Part shown: positions 53,711 through 63,935 of the stretch, piece after piece
How positions within the stretch are numbered: the first letter of the stretch is position 1
Layout: each line of letters opens with the position of its first letter
From: Eulemur rufifrons
Taxonomy: Eukaryota > Chordata > Mammalia > Primates > Lemuridae
Direction of reading: 5' to 3'
Assembly (NCBI RefSeq): GCF_041146395.1
Contig: NC_090990.1
Coordinates: 40,992,001 to 41,056,000 of the forward strand
DNA length: 64,000 nucleotides
Position numbers and translations under genes: made by a program
The notes under the pieces: generated by a model
What the model was told of the DNA's origin: nothing
What the model saw: only the letters and a program-made list of their open reading frames with translations
Databases searched by the model: none

Positions 53711-54106
53711 TGTCTTAGTCTGCTAGGGCTACTGTAACAAAATGCTATAGATGGGTAGTATTTTAAACAACAGAACTTTATTTCTCACAGTTCTGGAGTT
53801 TGGAAGTTCAAGATCAAGGCGTTGGCAGATTTGGTTTCTCCTTAGGCCTCTCTCTTAGGTTTATAGATGGCCACTTTCTTGCCGTGTCCTCACATGGCCT
53901 CGTCTCTCTGTGCACATGGAGAGAGAAAGTGAGAGAGAGAGACATCTTTGGTGTCTATTCCTTTTCTTATAAGGACACCAGTTCTACTGGATTAGGACCC
54001 ACCCTTACGACCTTATTTTATCTCCTTAAAGTCCCTGTCTCCAAATACAGTCATACTGGTGGTTAGGGCTTCGACCTATGGGGGAAACACAATTCAGTCT
54101 GTAGCA
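53711..54106 (-). mobile_element. Complete MLT1A/B-like LTR with target duplication
   Basis: On the plus strand it reads TGTCTTAGTCTGCTAGGGCT, TTTATTTCTCACAGTTCTGG, TATAAGGACACCAGTTCTAC, CTCCAAATACAGTCATACTG and CACAATTCAGTCTGTAGCA, with TG...CA ends. An exact 5 bp duplication GGCAG is at 53706-53710 and 54107-54111. It is a solo LTR without internal sequence. The frame 53800-54066 lies within it. Confidence 0.95.
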
Positions 54107-54249
54107 GGCAGTGACGGAAAGCAAGAAGAACCAGCTCAGATATTTTAGGAAGAGAGATGCCTCTTCCCATGTGGACAGATGACTTTAATTTAATGAAAGC
54201 TCACAGATCTACCCCAGGGGAGTAGACTTTCCATCTTCCTCTGGTCTGG

Positions 54250-54440
54250 AGGGAAAGGAACGGGCTTGGCAGCCAGGCAGGCCCAGCTCAGCGTTTGCGT
54301 GCTGTGCATTCCGGGCAATCCCCTGATTTCTCTGAGCCCCATTCCCTCACTTGACTGGGCTGTTGGTGATTAGACAGGAGAAGGTGTATGAATGCCCTGA
54401 GCAAACTCTGTCCCTCAAAGGACATTTTTGGAAGAAACCA
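54250..54440 (+). mobile_element. MIR
   Basis: GGGCTTGGCAGCCAGGCAGG, TTCCGGGCAATCCCCTGATT, TCTCTGAGCCCCATTCCCTC and GGGCTGTTGGTGATTAGACA follow MIR. Confidence 0.7.
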
Positions 54441-54614
54441 TTAGGAGAATCTCCTCCAACTGCCGTTTTTTCAGTCTGTAATTCGTTGTAACTTTCTTAA
54501 TAATTTTCTCTCAATAATTTGTGGGCCCAAGAGCCCACCCTGACACCTTCTAACTAAGTCTGAACCTGGGCACGCTGGCTTCTTCAAGAGGCGGGGCTCA
54601 CAGGCGTGTGGAAG

Positions 54615-55100
54615 CCGGCAGCGCACGGACTGTGCTGGGGGCACGCGGTGGGATCAGGCACGGCCTGTGCCCGCACGGGAGCCCCGGAGTGGAGCTGGGA
54701 GATGGCTGAGGCCACAGGGAGGTGGTGAGGACAGTGCAGTGAGGAGGCAGAGCATGGGGCGGAGGGCAGCGTGGCATGCAAGCCCTTTGAGGTTTGTTGC
54801 AGGCAGAGGGCTTGAGTGCCTGGGGAGGCTTTCTGGAGGAGGCAGTGCCGGTGCAGACTCTCCACAGGGGCAGGGAATTTGCCAGAAGGAGTGGAGGATG
54901 GGGCGTTCCCCAAGGGAAGTGAGAGACTGCCTGGCGCTGGCAGGCAGAAGCGATGCTGCCAGACTTGCAGGAGGCTAGGGCTGAATAAGAGGGCTGGGGG
55001 GGGGGGGCAGTGTGAGGCAACGTGTGGGGGTGGAGTGCCCAGGGATGGCGCGTGAACAAGGCACAACTTCTGAGGGCCTGGTAGGATAACGCTGGGGAGG
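54615..55100 (-). mobile_element. GC-rich L2 3' region
   Basis: GCCTGGGGAGGCTTTCTGGA, GGAGGCAGTGCCGGTGCAGA, GGCAGGGAATTTGCCAGAAG and TGAACAAGGCACAACTTCTG fit reversed L2. A G12 run lies at 54996-55007. The 160- and 187-codon minus frames 54584-55161, the longest in the window, are two phases of this L2 with Pro/Ser/His-rich low-complexity composition and should not be annotated as proteins. Confidence 0.65.
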
Positions 55101-55344
55101 ACAGGCTTGGTGGGCGTTCACCTAGGGTCTCCCTGGACACCCTTCCCCATGGGCTCCACACCTGCTGTGCTCACGGCTCCCCTGGGCCCCACTGAAGGCC
55201 AAAGCTGCTGGGAGCAAGCAGCACACGGACCGTCCTGGGCTATCGAGCTTGTCGTGTCCAGAGCCAGGGCCTGGGCCGGGGAGACCTCCTTTCATGACCT
55301 CATTCGAGCAAACACCGTCATTAAAGGTCAGATGTATGCCGGTC

Positions 55345-55560
55345 TTTAAAAAAAGTACTTATTTCTAGTTATAGAAACAATATGTTCATCGTAGAAAATT
55401 GGGAACATACAGAAATATATACAAAGAAAAGAGTCAAAAACACTGACTTGATATCAAACATATCTGCTAGCAGAGATAGCAGTTAACATTTTGGTGTCCT
55501 TTTCCCAAACACATTTTTGTGTGTGTGTACATGTGTATGTTTACATATGTGTTCATAGAA
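55345..55560 (-). mobile_element. Ancient L1 fragment (L1ME-like), part 1
   Basis: TATGTTCATCGTAGAAAATT, GGGAACATACAGAAATATAT and GATAGCAGTTAACATTTTGG match a dispersed old L1 3' segment read in reverse. The expected continuation is found at 56890-57370. Confidence 0.65.
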
Positions 55561-56065
55561 GCATAAGTGTTCATATTCAGTAAGTCATGGAACCTGTTGG
55601 GAATCAAGCTGGGATGAAAAATAGGGGTGATATTAGTAGTCATAACTTGCATGGCTTTTACCTTTATTGGGTTTTACCTCGATTTGGAATTATAGGACCC
55701 CTGCTGCCCCTTCTCTTGCAAAGGCCTCCCTAATTTTTTCTGGGAAGTTCTAAGGACTTTCTCAGATGAACTCAGGAACTACTTCCCTATTTAGTTTCAG
55801 AACTGTGGCCCTTACAATGACGTTCACTCTGGAGTCCTCCATGCTCCGAATGTGCCTTGCCTTTGCTGTCAGTGCCACCATTAAGCCTTTCCTAGGGCAC
55901 TGCCGTATCTTACAGCTGCCAGGCACTCTGGCCCCTCCTAGCTCCCGGGAGCCTTCCTCCAGGTACAGAAGCACAGCTGTGCTTTCTGGAGCCTGTAGGG
56001 CACCAAAGCCAGACTGGGTTCTCCATAGAGGTGGGAGTCTCAGCCCCTATTCAGAGCTCTTTATA
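55561..56065. other. Unique sequence, nothing recognised
   Basis: Opposed frames 55766-56161 (plus, 131 codons) and 55762-55974 (minus) lack domains, and the plus frame runs into an MLT1. Not called. Confidence 0.4.
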
Positions 56066-56069
56066 GAGC

Positions 56070-56632
56070 ACAGTTGTGGTAGACAGGCTCGAGAGATGGC
56101 CACCATCTATCCCTTCCCTCGCTGGCCGTACCTGCTGCTCCTCACATCGAGGCGGAACTAGTCCCCTACCCTGTGCATCTGAGCTGGTCCTAGTGACTTG
56201 CTTTACCAACAGGATGCATCCAAAAGGGTGCCCTGGGACTTCTGAGATGAGGTTGTAAGAAGGCTCGCCACTCCACCTGGATCTCTTGGAACATGCCTTC
56301 CTGGTTCGGTTACTTCCTCTCAGAGGCCAGCCACCCTGGTGTGAGAAGCCTTGTAGAGGGTCCACGTGTAGGCACTCGAGCCGACAGCCCCCTGGAAGGG
56401 GCAGGAAACACCAACTGCCCACGGCGTGAGTGCGGCATCTTGGATATGCAGCCTTTGGGTGACTCCAGTCCAAACTGCCATTTGACTGAAACCACCTGAG
56501 AGACCCCGAGTGAGGACTGCCCCGCTGAGCCCAGCTAGCTCACAGAACCATGACTGAAAATGATAAATTGATGTTTTAAGCCACTAGATTTTGGGGTAGT
56601 TTGTCATGCAGTAACATATAATAATCTGAACA
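56070..56632 (+). mobile_element. Old MLT1 LTR (MLT1H/I-like)
   Basis: Order: TTTACCAACAGGATGCATCC, GTGCCCTGGGACTTCTGAGA, GGGTCCACGTGTAGGCACTC, GACTCCAGTCCAAACTGCCA, then GATGTTTTAAGCCACTAGAT, TTTTGGGGTAGTTTGTCATG and a CTGAACA terminus. Nearly full length. The 140-codon minus frame 56051-56473 runs across it and is not a gene. Confidence 0.88.
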
Positions 56633-56889
56633 GCAGCCCCCCTTTCTGTAGGCTCAGATACATTCTGAGCTCCCCATGAACTGAGTGACAGGCACCCCGC
56701 CTTTCTCTGCACGACCCCACCCTGCCTGTGTATGAGGCTCTGTGTCTGGGTTAAGCTCGTCTGCCTGGCCTCTTCCCTCCGGATGATGACTTCTCTCCCG
56801 ATATAATTCCACCGGATTCATCCCATCATTCCACTTGCCATTTCCAGACAGATCTCAATCCCAAGGGTAAATAGGGCTTTAGCTCCAGC

Positions 56890-57370
56890 TGGGAACTCTG
56901 TGTACACAAAATGAAGAATTCACTGTATATACAATTGGGTGTATTTATGAAATTCTTTTTTCCCTTAGTGTTATATTGTGGTAAATTTTTCATGTCATTG
57001 AAAATTCTGCAGAATTCAAATGCCACCATTGGAATTTATATCATTAATCACCTGCCAGTTTTTGGAAAATTACTCCCTCCTCTTTTTTTTTTTTCTTAAA
57101 TTGTACAAAAGACTGAGATGAATATCTTTGTCCATAAATCTTTACCAAGGTCTTAAGGAAATAATCAAGAATTCAGCAAAAAGTATAATTTAAAAAAAAA
57201 AGACTCTTGATGCATCATGTCACATCACTTTTGGGAAAGATTGTACCAAGTGACCTACCATGGGTCTATCTGATAGGCCGAGGTGGTATCCCATTATGAT
57301 TTTAGTTTGCTTTTCTCTGATTTTTGGTGATGTTGATTAAAGCATATTTTTCATTCTTCTACATTTTTGC
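56890..57370 (-). mobile_element. Ancient L1 fragment (L1ME-like), part 2
   Basis: ATTGTGGTAAATTTTTCATG, AAGATTGTACCAAGTGACCT, TCTGATAGGCCGAGGTGGTA and TTTTAGTTTGCTTTTCTCTG are the reversed L1 3' region that would follow the piece at 55345-55560. A T-rich tract lies near 57082-57095. Confidence 0.72.
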
Positions 57371-57612
57371 CATAATTTTTCTCTTTCTTCACTCATTATT
57401 ATTTAATAATTATCTACCAGATGCCAAGAAATCAGCTTGACACCAGAAAGTGAGGAGTTTGGTATACAACCCTTGAGGGGCTCCGAGATGGACCACACAG
57501 CCGGAGGAGCAGAGCTGGAATTCTGAAACAGGGACAGCACCGGCCTGGGGCCACCTGGGGCGTGTTCCTACTCACCCGGTTGCTCCTCAGTACACGTGAG
57601 GCTGCTACCTGG
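57371..57612. other. Unique sequence, weak MIR/L2 tail at its start
   Basis: TTTAATAATTATCTACCAGA with TGCCAAG near 57400 may be a decayed tail. The rest is unassigned. Confidence 0.35.
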
Positions 57613-57614
57613 CT

Positions 57615-57855
57615 TTGTGGAAAGACCATGGCTTTGGCTTCAGACGTGCCTACCTTTGCACGTTGGCTCTGCCACTTGCCAGCTGTGTGACATTGGTCAA
57701 GTTATTTGATCTCTTCAGCATCAACCTTCTCAATGAGGAAGATGAGGAAAGTGCCATGTTCCTTGTAAGTCTGTTGTCAGGATGAAAAGAGATAGTAAAG
57801 AGATTCTAAACACAAGCATTTTATACATGGTATCCGTTCAGTAATCATCAGACCC
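57615..57855 (+). mobile_element. MIR, near full length
   Basis: GAAAGACCATGGCTTTGGCT, TTGGCTCTGCCACTTGCCAG, CTGTGTGACATTGGTCAAGT, ATTTGATCTCTTCAGCATCA and TATCCGTTCAGTAATCATCA span MIR from start to tail. Confidence 0.88.
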
Positions 57856-57929
57856 TATACTCCCTCTTCATCTCTGGAGCCCCTTCTCCCCCCTGCGGCG
57901 TCCCACTGTCTTACTGCGCTCAGCTGCTG

Positions 57930-58482
57930 TCATTTCTCAGCTCCTTTGCTGTTCTGCCCCTTACCTGGTCTTCCTGGTCAATGTGTCATCCTCCAAACCC
58001 ATTTGCCATGCCACCTCTGACTGTCTTTTAAAGCTAAATCTAATCACGTCACTACTTTACTTGAACTCCTTCAAGAACTTAACGTCATTGAGACCTGGCT
58101 CCTACCAATCTTCTGGCCTCATCTCTCACCTCGTCACTCTCTGTCTTCTGGCCACACAGAACTGCCCTGAGTCCTGGCACAGCCGCACCTTCTCAGAGCC
58201 AGGTGCCTTTGAACATGCTGTGTCTTTGGTTGGGCTCTTTCCCTTCCTCTTCCCTCCCTGTGGTTAAAACTCCTACTCATCCCTCCAGAATTAGTTGAGT
58301 GACACTTTTCCCAAGAAGTCTTCCCTGATGCCCCAAGCTGGATCAGGTGCTCCCCCTCCATGCTTGCCCCGCCCCAGCACAGAGACAGGCAAGCGCAGTG
58401 TCTTACCTTTGTCACTGGAGAATGGCTCCTTGTGGGGAGGGATGGTATTGTCGTTGCTGCATCCCTATTGCAGAGCCTAGAA
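57930..58482 (+). mobile_element. L2 3' region, host of a nested insertion
   Basis: AACTCCTTCAAGAACTTAAC, CAATCTTCTGGCCTCATCTC, CTTTGAACATGCTGTGTCTT, TCCTACTCATCCCTCCAGAA and GCATCCCTATTGCAGAGCCT run in L2 order. The L2 is cut at 58483 by MER20. Confidence 0.87.
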
Positions 58483-58862
58483 CAGGGTTTCTCTACCTGC
58501 ACACTATTGAACAGCTGTGTAATTTGTGAGGCCCAGCGAAAAATGAAAATACATAGACCCTTCGTTCAAAAGTTATTAAGAATTTCAACACGGCAACAGC
58601 AGAACATTAAACCAAGCCTGGAACCCTTCTAAGAGCTGGGCCCTGTCAACTGCGCAGGTTGCATGCCCGTGAAACCGGCCCTGCTAGTGACATTTTGGGC
58701 CAGATAATTCTTTGTTATCTGGACAAAGAATGAGGATGTTTAGCAGCATCCCTGGCCTCTACCCACTAGATGCCAGTAGCACGCCTCCCCATCTGTGTCA
58801 ACCAAAAGTGTCTCCATACATCGCCAGAAGTCTCAACAGTCGCCATCTGTTGAGAACCACTG
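58483..58862 (-). mobile_element. MER20 hAT MITE, split by another MITE
   Basis: Reverse MER20: CAGGGTTTCTCTACCTGCAC at the left, then after an interruption ATTTTGGGCCAGATAATTCT, GATGTTTAGCAGCATCCCTG, ACCCACTAGATGCCAGTAGC and TGTTGAGAACCACTG. The 8 bp duplication is GCCTAGAA (58475-58482) and GCCTAGGA (58863-58870), 7 of 8 matching. MER20 sequence proper is about 200 bp; positions 58512-58683 belong to the inserted element. Confidence 0.93.
58512..58683 (-). mobile_element. MER45-like hAT MITE inside MER20
   Basis: A 172 bp block foreign to MER20: it starts CAGCTGTGTAATTTGTGAGG, has AAGTTATTAAGAATTTCAAC, AGCAGAACATTAAACCAAGC and TGCGCAGGTTGCATGCCCGT, and ends GAAACCGGCCCTG. Flanking octamers CTATTGAA (58504-58511) and CTAGTGAC (58684-58691) match at 6 of 8 positions and correspond to the expected MER20 target. 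The family name and orientation are tentative. Confidence 0.75.
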
Positions 58863-58870
58863 GCCTAGGA

Positions 58871-59805
58871 GACCTTCGGCACTCAAGGTAGGCTCTTTGA
58901 TGTACCTGTGCTCTGCTAGGGGTAAGGAAAAAGTGCTGTGGGGAACCCACAGGCCAGAGGGAGGCTTCCCGGAGATGTCATGTCTCAGGGGAAGTGCCAA
59001 GGATAAGTGGTGTTTGGATAGAACCTGCTACCTGGCTAAGTGAGCTGATTTAACAAGAACCTGAGGGAGAGGGGAATACTCAGCAAAGCCAGGGAGGCCT
59101 TAGAAAGCTCCAGATGAGTCACAGATCTGGTGGTTTCATGTGGGTGGGCAGAACTTCCCCCGGCTGTGAGATTTATAATGAGAAAACAGCTTTGAAGTTC
59201 TTCGCTTGGAGTTCTTCCAGGGCCAGCAGTAAAGGAAAGTTTGTGGGTCACAGAGAACTCTGGGCTATAAAACCCTGCATAGGCTTCCTAAAAACAGGGG
59301 TCAGGCAACTGCCACCCTCAGGCCAGCCCTGATGGCTTACACGTGTCTCCACTTTGGCCACTCATTAGAGCTACACCAGGACCTGTCTTCTCACCCCCAG
59401 GGACTCCTGAGATGCTGCAGAGAGGTCACCCCATTTGTCTTGCTGGCGAGAGGGAATGGTAGGGTGGAACACTGTGGCTTTTGGGGCTGGAGAATCCAGG
59501 TAGAGATGGTAGGTCCTATTTCTTGGGGCGAATGCTGGGAAGGCAGCTCTATGGTCAGATGTTGAGGAACACTGTGAGTTCCACAGACCTGCGTGGATGA
59601 AAGAACTCTTATCCTCCTCAAGTCAGGACCACCTGGTTGAACCTTGCTAGGGGTCAGTATCCAGTTTTATGGTTTCCAGAAAAACTGCTGTGTGAAGAAG
59701 GCACTCTCTTGAGAGGAAGGAGAGTGTAGGTCAGATGAGATTCTAGAGCATGCAGATGATGGACCCTTCACAGAGCTTCTGCCCTTACCCACGCACTGTG
59801 TTTGA
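58871..59805. other. Unique sequence, nothing recognised
   Basis: Short frames on both strands (58795-59043, 59036-59251, 59114-59332, 59332-59621) have no domains. GGGCTATAAAACCCTG at 59261 contains a TATA-like string without other promoter evidence. Confidence 0.4.
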
Positions 59806-59807
59806 GT

Positions 59808-59995
59808 GCCTAGCCTTCTACAGTTTAGCTGTGTGACTTGCAAAAGTTACTTAACCCCTCTGTGCCATAGTAGTCTCATATTTAAAATGGGCATAAGAAT
59901 AAGATTGACTTGACAGGGTTGTAGTCAGGCAAAAAGAGATCTTTCATGCATGTGAAGGGACTAGCCGCTCCCCACAGTGGTTAGAATATAAAGTT
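59808..59995 (+). mobile_element. MIR
   Basis: TTTAGCTGTGTGACTTGCAA, AAGTTACTTAACCCCTCTGT, TTAAAATGGGCATAAGAATA and GACAGGGTTGTAGTCAGGCA follow MIR. Confidence 0.85.
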
Positions 59996-59999
59996 GACT

Positions 60000-60580
60000 A
60001 ATCTCTCTTAAAAGCTTCTTGCTCTTGTCTGTTCTTTCCAAGACGCCTTCAGTGAACCTAACTCAGCATGTACTCAGAGTCACTCTACTATCAGCGCAGG
60101 GTCTCAGTTCCAAGTATGAACATCCACTCTGGCACCCCTCCACCCCCCACAGAATTATTGGAAGGGTACTGGAGGCTTCAGATTCAGCAGATGCTAGAGG
60201 ACAAGACTTCAAAGCTAAATAGGATAAGGGAACTCCCTGATGTTCAGGGAGAAAAAGAACAAAAAGTAAACATTCATCTTTTGGAAGACGGCCAGGATGA
60301 CCATCCATCAGGGCTCTCACCACCGATGCCGGCCAGCACAGCGGCTGCAAAGGAACCCTCATCCTCATTTCCCTGGGCAACTTTGTAGGCTGCTAGGGAG
60401 GGTTTCCCCACTCCCCAGTCAGGCTGCTCCAGAGAGGGTAGGTGGCTCCTCACTTTGGGGTCTCCCTCCAATTAGGAAGAGCTGTTGCTGGATATCAGTG
60501 AGAACTGACAAATGTCCCTCTACGTCCACCTCTTTGGCTGCCCCACCTCCACACAGACCCTTCTTTCTATACCTATGCTT
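60000..60580. other. Unique sequence with opposed open frames
   Basis: A 106-codon plus frame (60068-60388) is matched by a 105-codon minus frame (60063-60380) over the same DNA. The plus frame has a Gln/Glu/Lys-rich middle that could suggest a helix, but no domain is recognised. An acceptor-like CCACCCCCCACAG ends at 60151. I do not call a gene. Confidence 0.35.
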
Positions 60581-60583
60581 CCA

Positions 60584-60674
60584 ACACACACACACGCACA
60601 CACACACATACACACACACACACACACACGCATGTGCACACACACATGTACACACACACATTCACACACATACA
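60584..60674. repeat. Imperfect (CA)n microsatellite
   Basis: CA units interrupted by CG, TA and TG over about 90 bp. The repeating Cys/Val and His/Thr frames on both strands arise from it. Confidence 0.97.
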
Positions 60675-61998
60675 TTTTTCTTATGACTAAAATGGACTTT
60701 GCCCCTCCCAAAGGAACAGAAGCAAAACATTGACCAGGTACTACATCCAGACTATGCCTCAGTTCCTTCTGAAACCTGTGGATTCATTGTCAAGTTTGTG
60801 GTTACTATTATCCACATGTACAATAGTGAGGAAAACAGAGAAGAAAGAAGAAGAAACTTCAGTAAGATACACAGATGCTTGACACTGCAAGGGAGGAAGT
60901 ACAGATAAAAGATACCGTCCTTGTTTCTGCATAACTGGTGTTTGTGGCTTCCCTTGAAGATTCCATTTCCAGTTCTGTGCTGTTTTGCCTCCAGCCAGCC
61001 CTTCACTGGTCACCCTGGTGGGTGGCCCCCATGTTTAGTTTTGAGGGATGTGAGCCCTCGGTATGGGGCTGCAGAAGTTTTCCACCAACTTTTACTACTG
61101 GATATGGCGGGAGTAGGAGCCACTCAGGGGATCCCTAAATTCCATCTTACTTCTCCCATGTTCCTGTAATTAGCAATCTTATTTTTCCTTGACAACCAGG
61201 ATCAAATACCCTGGTCAGTTTGGTGACTGCCTCTTTTCTTGGCGTCTTTTCCCAGTGGCATAAGGAACCTGAACTAACCAGACGGCTGTGTGAAATTCCA
61301 GTTCAGTGTGACCATTGTTACGCCCCCTTGGGGAGAGCATGCCTCCCCAAATCAGAGCTTCCCCCCAAATCACTGAACTAGGACAGCCCAAAGTTGTGAG
61401 AATGGGAGGCAAAAATTGTGTGTGGGGCATGGGAATTCAAACCCCTTCTTGTATCCCTTGGTTTCAGACACTTTCTACTGACTACGGGGCAACAGAACCA
61501 TAAATGATTCCCTGTTCAGAGTATTTATCACTTCCTGCAAGATGGTGACCCAGCTTGCGAGGTGTTAGCCTGCTGGCACGGGGACTGATTCTTCGACCCA
61601 CCATGACATCATTCTGTGAGTACAGCAGCTCTGGTCGAGGGCACGTTCTGAACCCAAATGAATCCCACAGGCATAAACCCATTGCCTGCCTCTCTCCATC
61701 TCTCCCTCCCTCCCTCCCTTCTTTTCTTTCTTCTTTCCTTTGCAAAGTAAACAAAGAAATGTACTGCTTGAAGTTTTGCTTCCTGGGTAGATTTCCTTTC
61801 TCTGTGGTTCCTGGGTGGAATTATTAATAATAAACACAAAACTGTAGGGCTTCTTTCTCAGTCTGCTGGTCTGAGGCTTCTCCCCGTGAAGTTGTAGGTA
61901 AGGGTTGCTGGGGCAGATGGATTACGGCAGGAGTGGGCCCTGGGGAGTGTGAGCAACCCTATTCCTGCCACTTACTTGTGCCTTAAGAACCTATGAGC
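60675..61998. other. Mostly unassigned sequence with a CCCT-rich tract
   Basis: A CTCC/CTTT pyrimidine tract lies at 61690-61740, giving the Lys/Glu/Arg-rich minus frames. The stretch 61200-61620 has the even composition of old retroposon DNA but I cannot assign a family. No gene is recognised. Confidence 0.4.
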
Positions 61999-63550
61999 TT
62001 AGTCCCGTGTGTGCTATTTTCATGGATGATGGAATGCAGCCGGGCACGGCTAACTTTCTGGCTGAGTGGATTATCCAACAGTCCGTTCATGATGCTCAGC
62101 TCGGGGTAAAAGTTAATCTTGTGTCTCATCTTCATTCAGTCTCCCACAGGGCCCAGGAGCAATCCAGAAGATGCTCTGTAAAGGAAGTGTAACCATTTGC
62201 TGAATGAGGCCTGGATTTGCCGTTAGACTTCAATGGCTCTTGCCATTCTTGTTTGGAGGCTTGCTGTGGTGCCAGATAGCATCACAGTATGGACTGTTGG
62301 GTCTGCTGGGCCATCATATATAAGCTGCACAGCTGACTGCATTACAGCCCGGAGGAGACACAGATCCTCCTTCTCCTGTGTACTCCACTCGAAGCTGGTA
62401 GTTTACCCCCCAAAGGGGCTAACGTGGCAAGTCCTAATGTAATGTGTTGCCTCCACAGTTCCGAGGCTCACCTATTACGGTGCTTCTTTGTAAGTGGCAG
62501 GAAGTGGAAGGCACAGCAACTTAACACTCATTTTTGAGAGACTTGCACAATGCCCTCAAATGCTGGCACTCATGGAATTCTACATTTTTATAGAATTTAT
62601 TTATTTATTTGTTTTGTAGGATTTTTTTTTTTTTTTTTTTTTTTTTTTGTAGGACTGATGGCTGGCATGTGTCCTACCAAAAGCATCTGTGGAACTTGCT
62701 ATTTCCTACGTTTTGGTCCCAACAACATGATGCAATTTATGTAGCAGACTAACATCCCGGCACCTGGCGGGAAATACGGTCAGGGACTCTGTGGCTGAAA
62801 TTGTGGCACAGACCAAGCGTTTTGATATTTCCTTGAGACAGAACAAGTATATCGGTGTTTCTGCAAGGTGAAAGCAAACTTCTTCTGGTGTTTTCTGACA
62901 CTTGATATATGAAAAAAGTCCGTCACGGCAAACCAAGTCAGATGTTAATGATTTACTTTAGTAAGGAGCAAATCTAGAACAGCAGTTTCTGTTGAAGATA
63001 CCACCTAATTCTCTTTCTTCAAAATCAATACCTTCCTTCCACTGTCAAACACTGATAATGACCTTAGTGCCTAGAATTTCACTTCTGAGTTCCTTGGGAC
63101 CCCATAAATGACATTCTTCTTACCTTTTTGAGCTTAAAGCCCATTGAGAGATAGAGTAATAATATATTAAAACATCACATTCATTATTGATAAAGCGGAT
63201 TGGAGAGTGTGGCTTTAGATATGAGGCCAAATGAGTTTGCTTATATTTCATTCCTGAATTTTGACTCCCTCCTACTCATTGGCATAGCAGAACCACCACA
63301 GATCTTGTACTGCGGCTAGAGCCTTACAGGAATGGGGATTGGATTTTGAGTAGCCAAAAACCTAAGCAATTGCCGCTGTACTTCCCAGAAGTGTGCATGT
63401 CTGTGTACTCCAGATCAGGGTGCCTCATTGGTGTGTTAATCAAGGCAACTTATGAGAAGCTTCCCACCTGTCCCCTCACTTTTGCTATTTCTTTAGCACC
63501 TGGCCCACTAATCAGCGGCCCCATTGCCTGGATGTATGCTCGAAACTAGG
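61999..63550 (+). other. Unclassified block, possibly old retroelement internal sequence
   Basis: The plus strand has successive short frames (62007-62192, 62233-62442, 62550-62744, 63346-63549) with no cellular domain. Breaks between them and the steady composition suggest a decayed retroelement body, perhaps MaLR or ERV internal, but I recognise no catalytic motif. A T27 tract at 62622-62648 interrupts it. Confidence 0.3.
62612..62654. repeat. T27 tract flanked by a short direct repeat
   Basis: TTTTGTAGGA (62612-62621) is followed by 27 T and then GTAGGA, so TTTTGTAGGA recurs at the right edge. No retroposon body is present. Confidence 0.8.
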
Positions 63551-63684
63551 TTGCAGAATTCTCCTTCGGGACATGCATTTTGACATTTGTCTCCCTGTAA
63601 CTGCAGAGAAATGATTCTTCTCCCTGCCCAGCCTCCAATCCACCCAAGCCCCATGGAGCTCACCGGGACTTGCTCCAGTTTAGT

Positions 63685-63800
63685 TCAGACAACCAACATT
63701 TACTGAGTATTTGCTCAGGGTTCTCATGATTACAGGTGCTAAGGACGCAGAGTGGATCCAAAGGAGCCCCTGCTCTTTAAATGCCACCCATGTGGAGGGG
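63685..63800 (-). mobile_element. L2 3' end
   Basis: CAACATTTACTGAGTATTTG, ATTACAGGTGCTAAGGACGC and AAGGAGCCCCTGCTC follow the reversed L2 tail. Confidence 0.6.
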
Positions 63801-63935
63801 AGGGGCCAGCGCTCTGTGGTTACTCTCTATTTGCCTGTCTAGATGTCACATAGGCAAGCATCAGACAGGGGAGGGGTGGTAACGGACAACTTCATATAAG
63901 GAAACAGTTCATGATTTAGGCTGGGGTGCTTGCAT

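Noticed and set aside
54584..55161. 160- and 187-codon minus-strand open frames as possible genes
   Set aside because: They overlap in different phases, are Pro/Ser/His-rich, and coincide with reversed L2 3' sequence and a G12 run.
59261..59276. TATA-like GGCTATAAAACCC as a promoter
   Set aside because: An isolated string with no initiator, CpG island, transcript or downstream gene.
60068..60388. 106-codon plus frame with a Gln/Glu-rich centre
   Set aside because: An equally long frame is open on the opposite strand over the same bases. The ATG context is weak and no family is recognised.
60419..60733. Cys/Val- and His/Thr-repeat frames
   Set aside because: Direct translation of a CA microsatellite on either strand.
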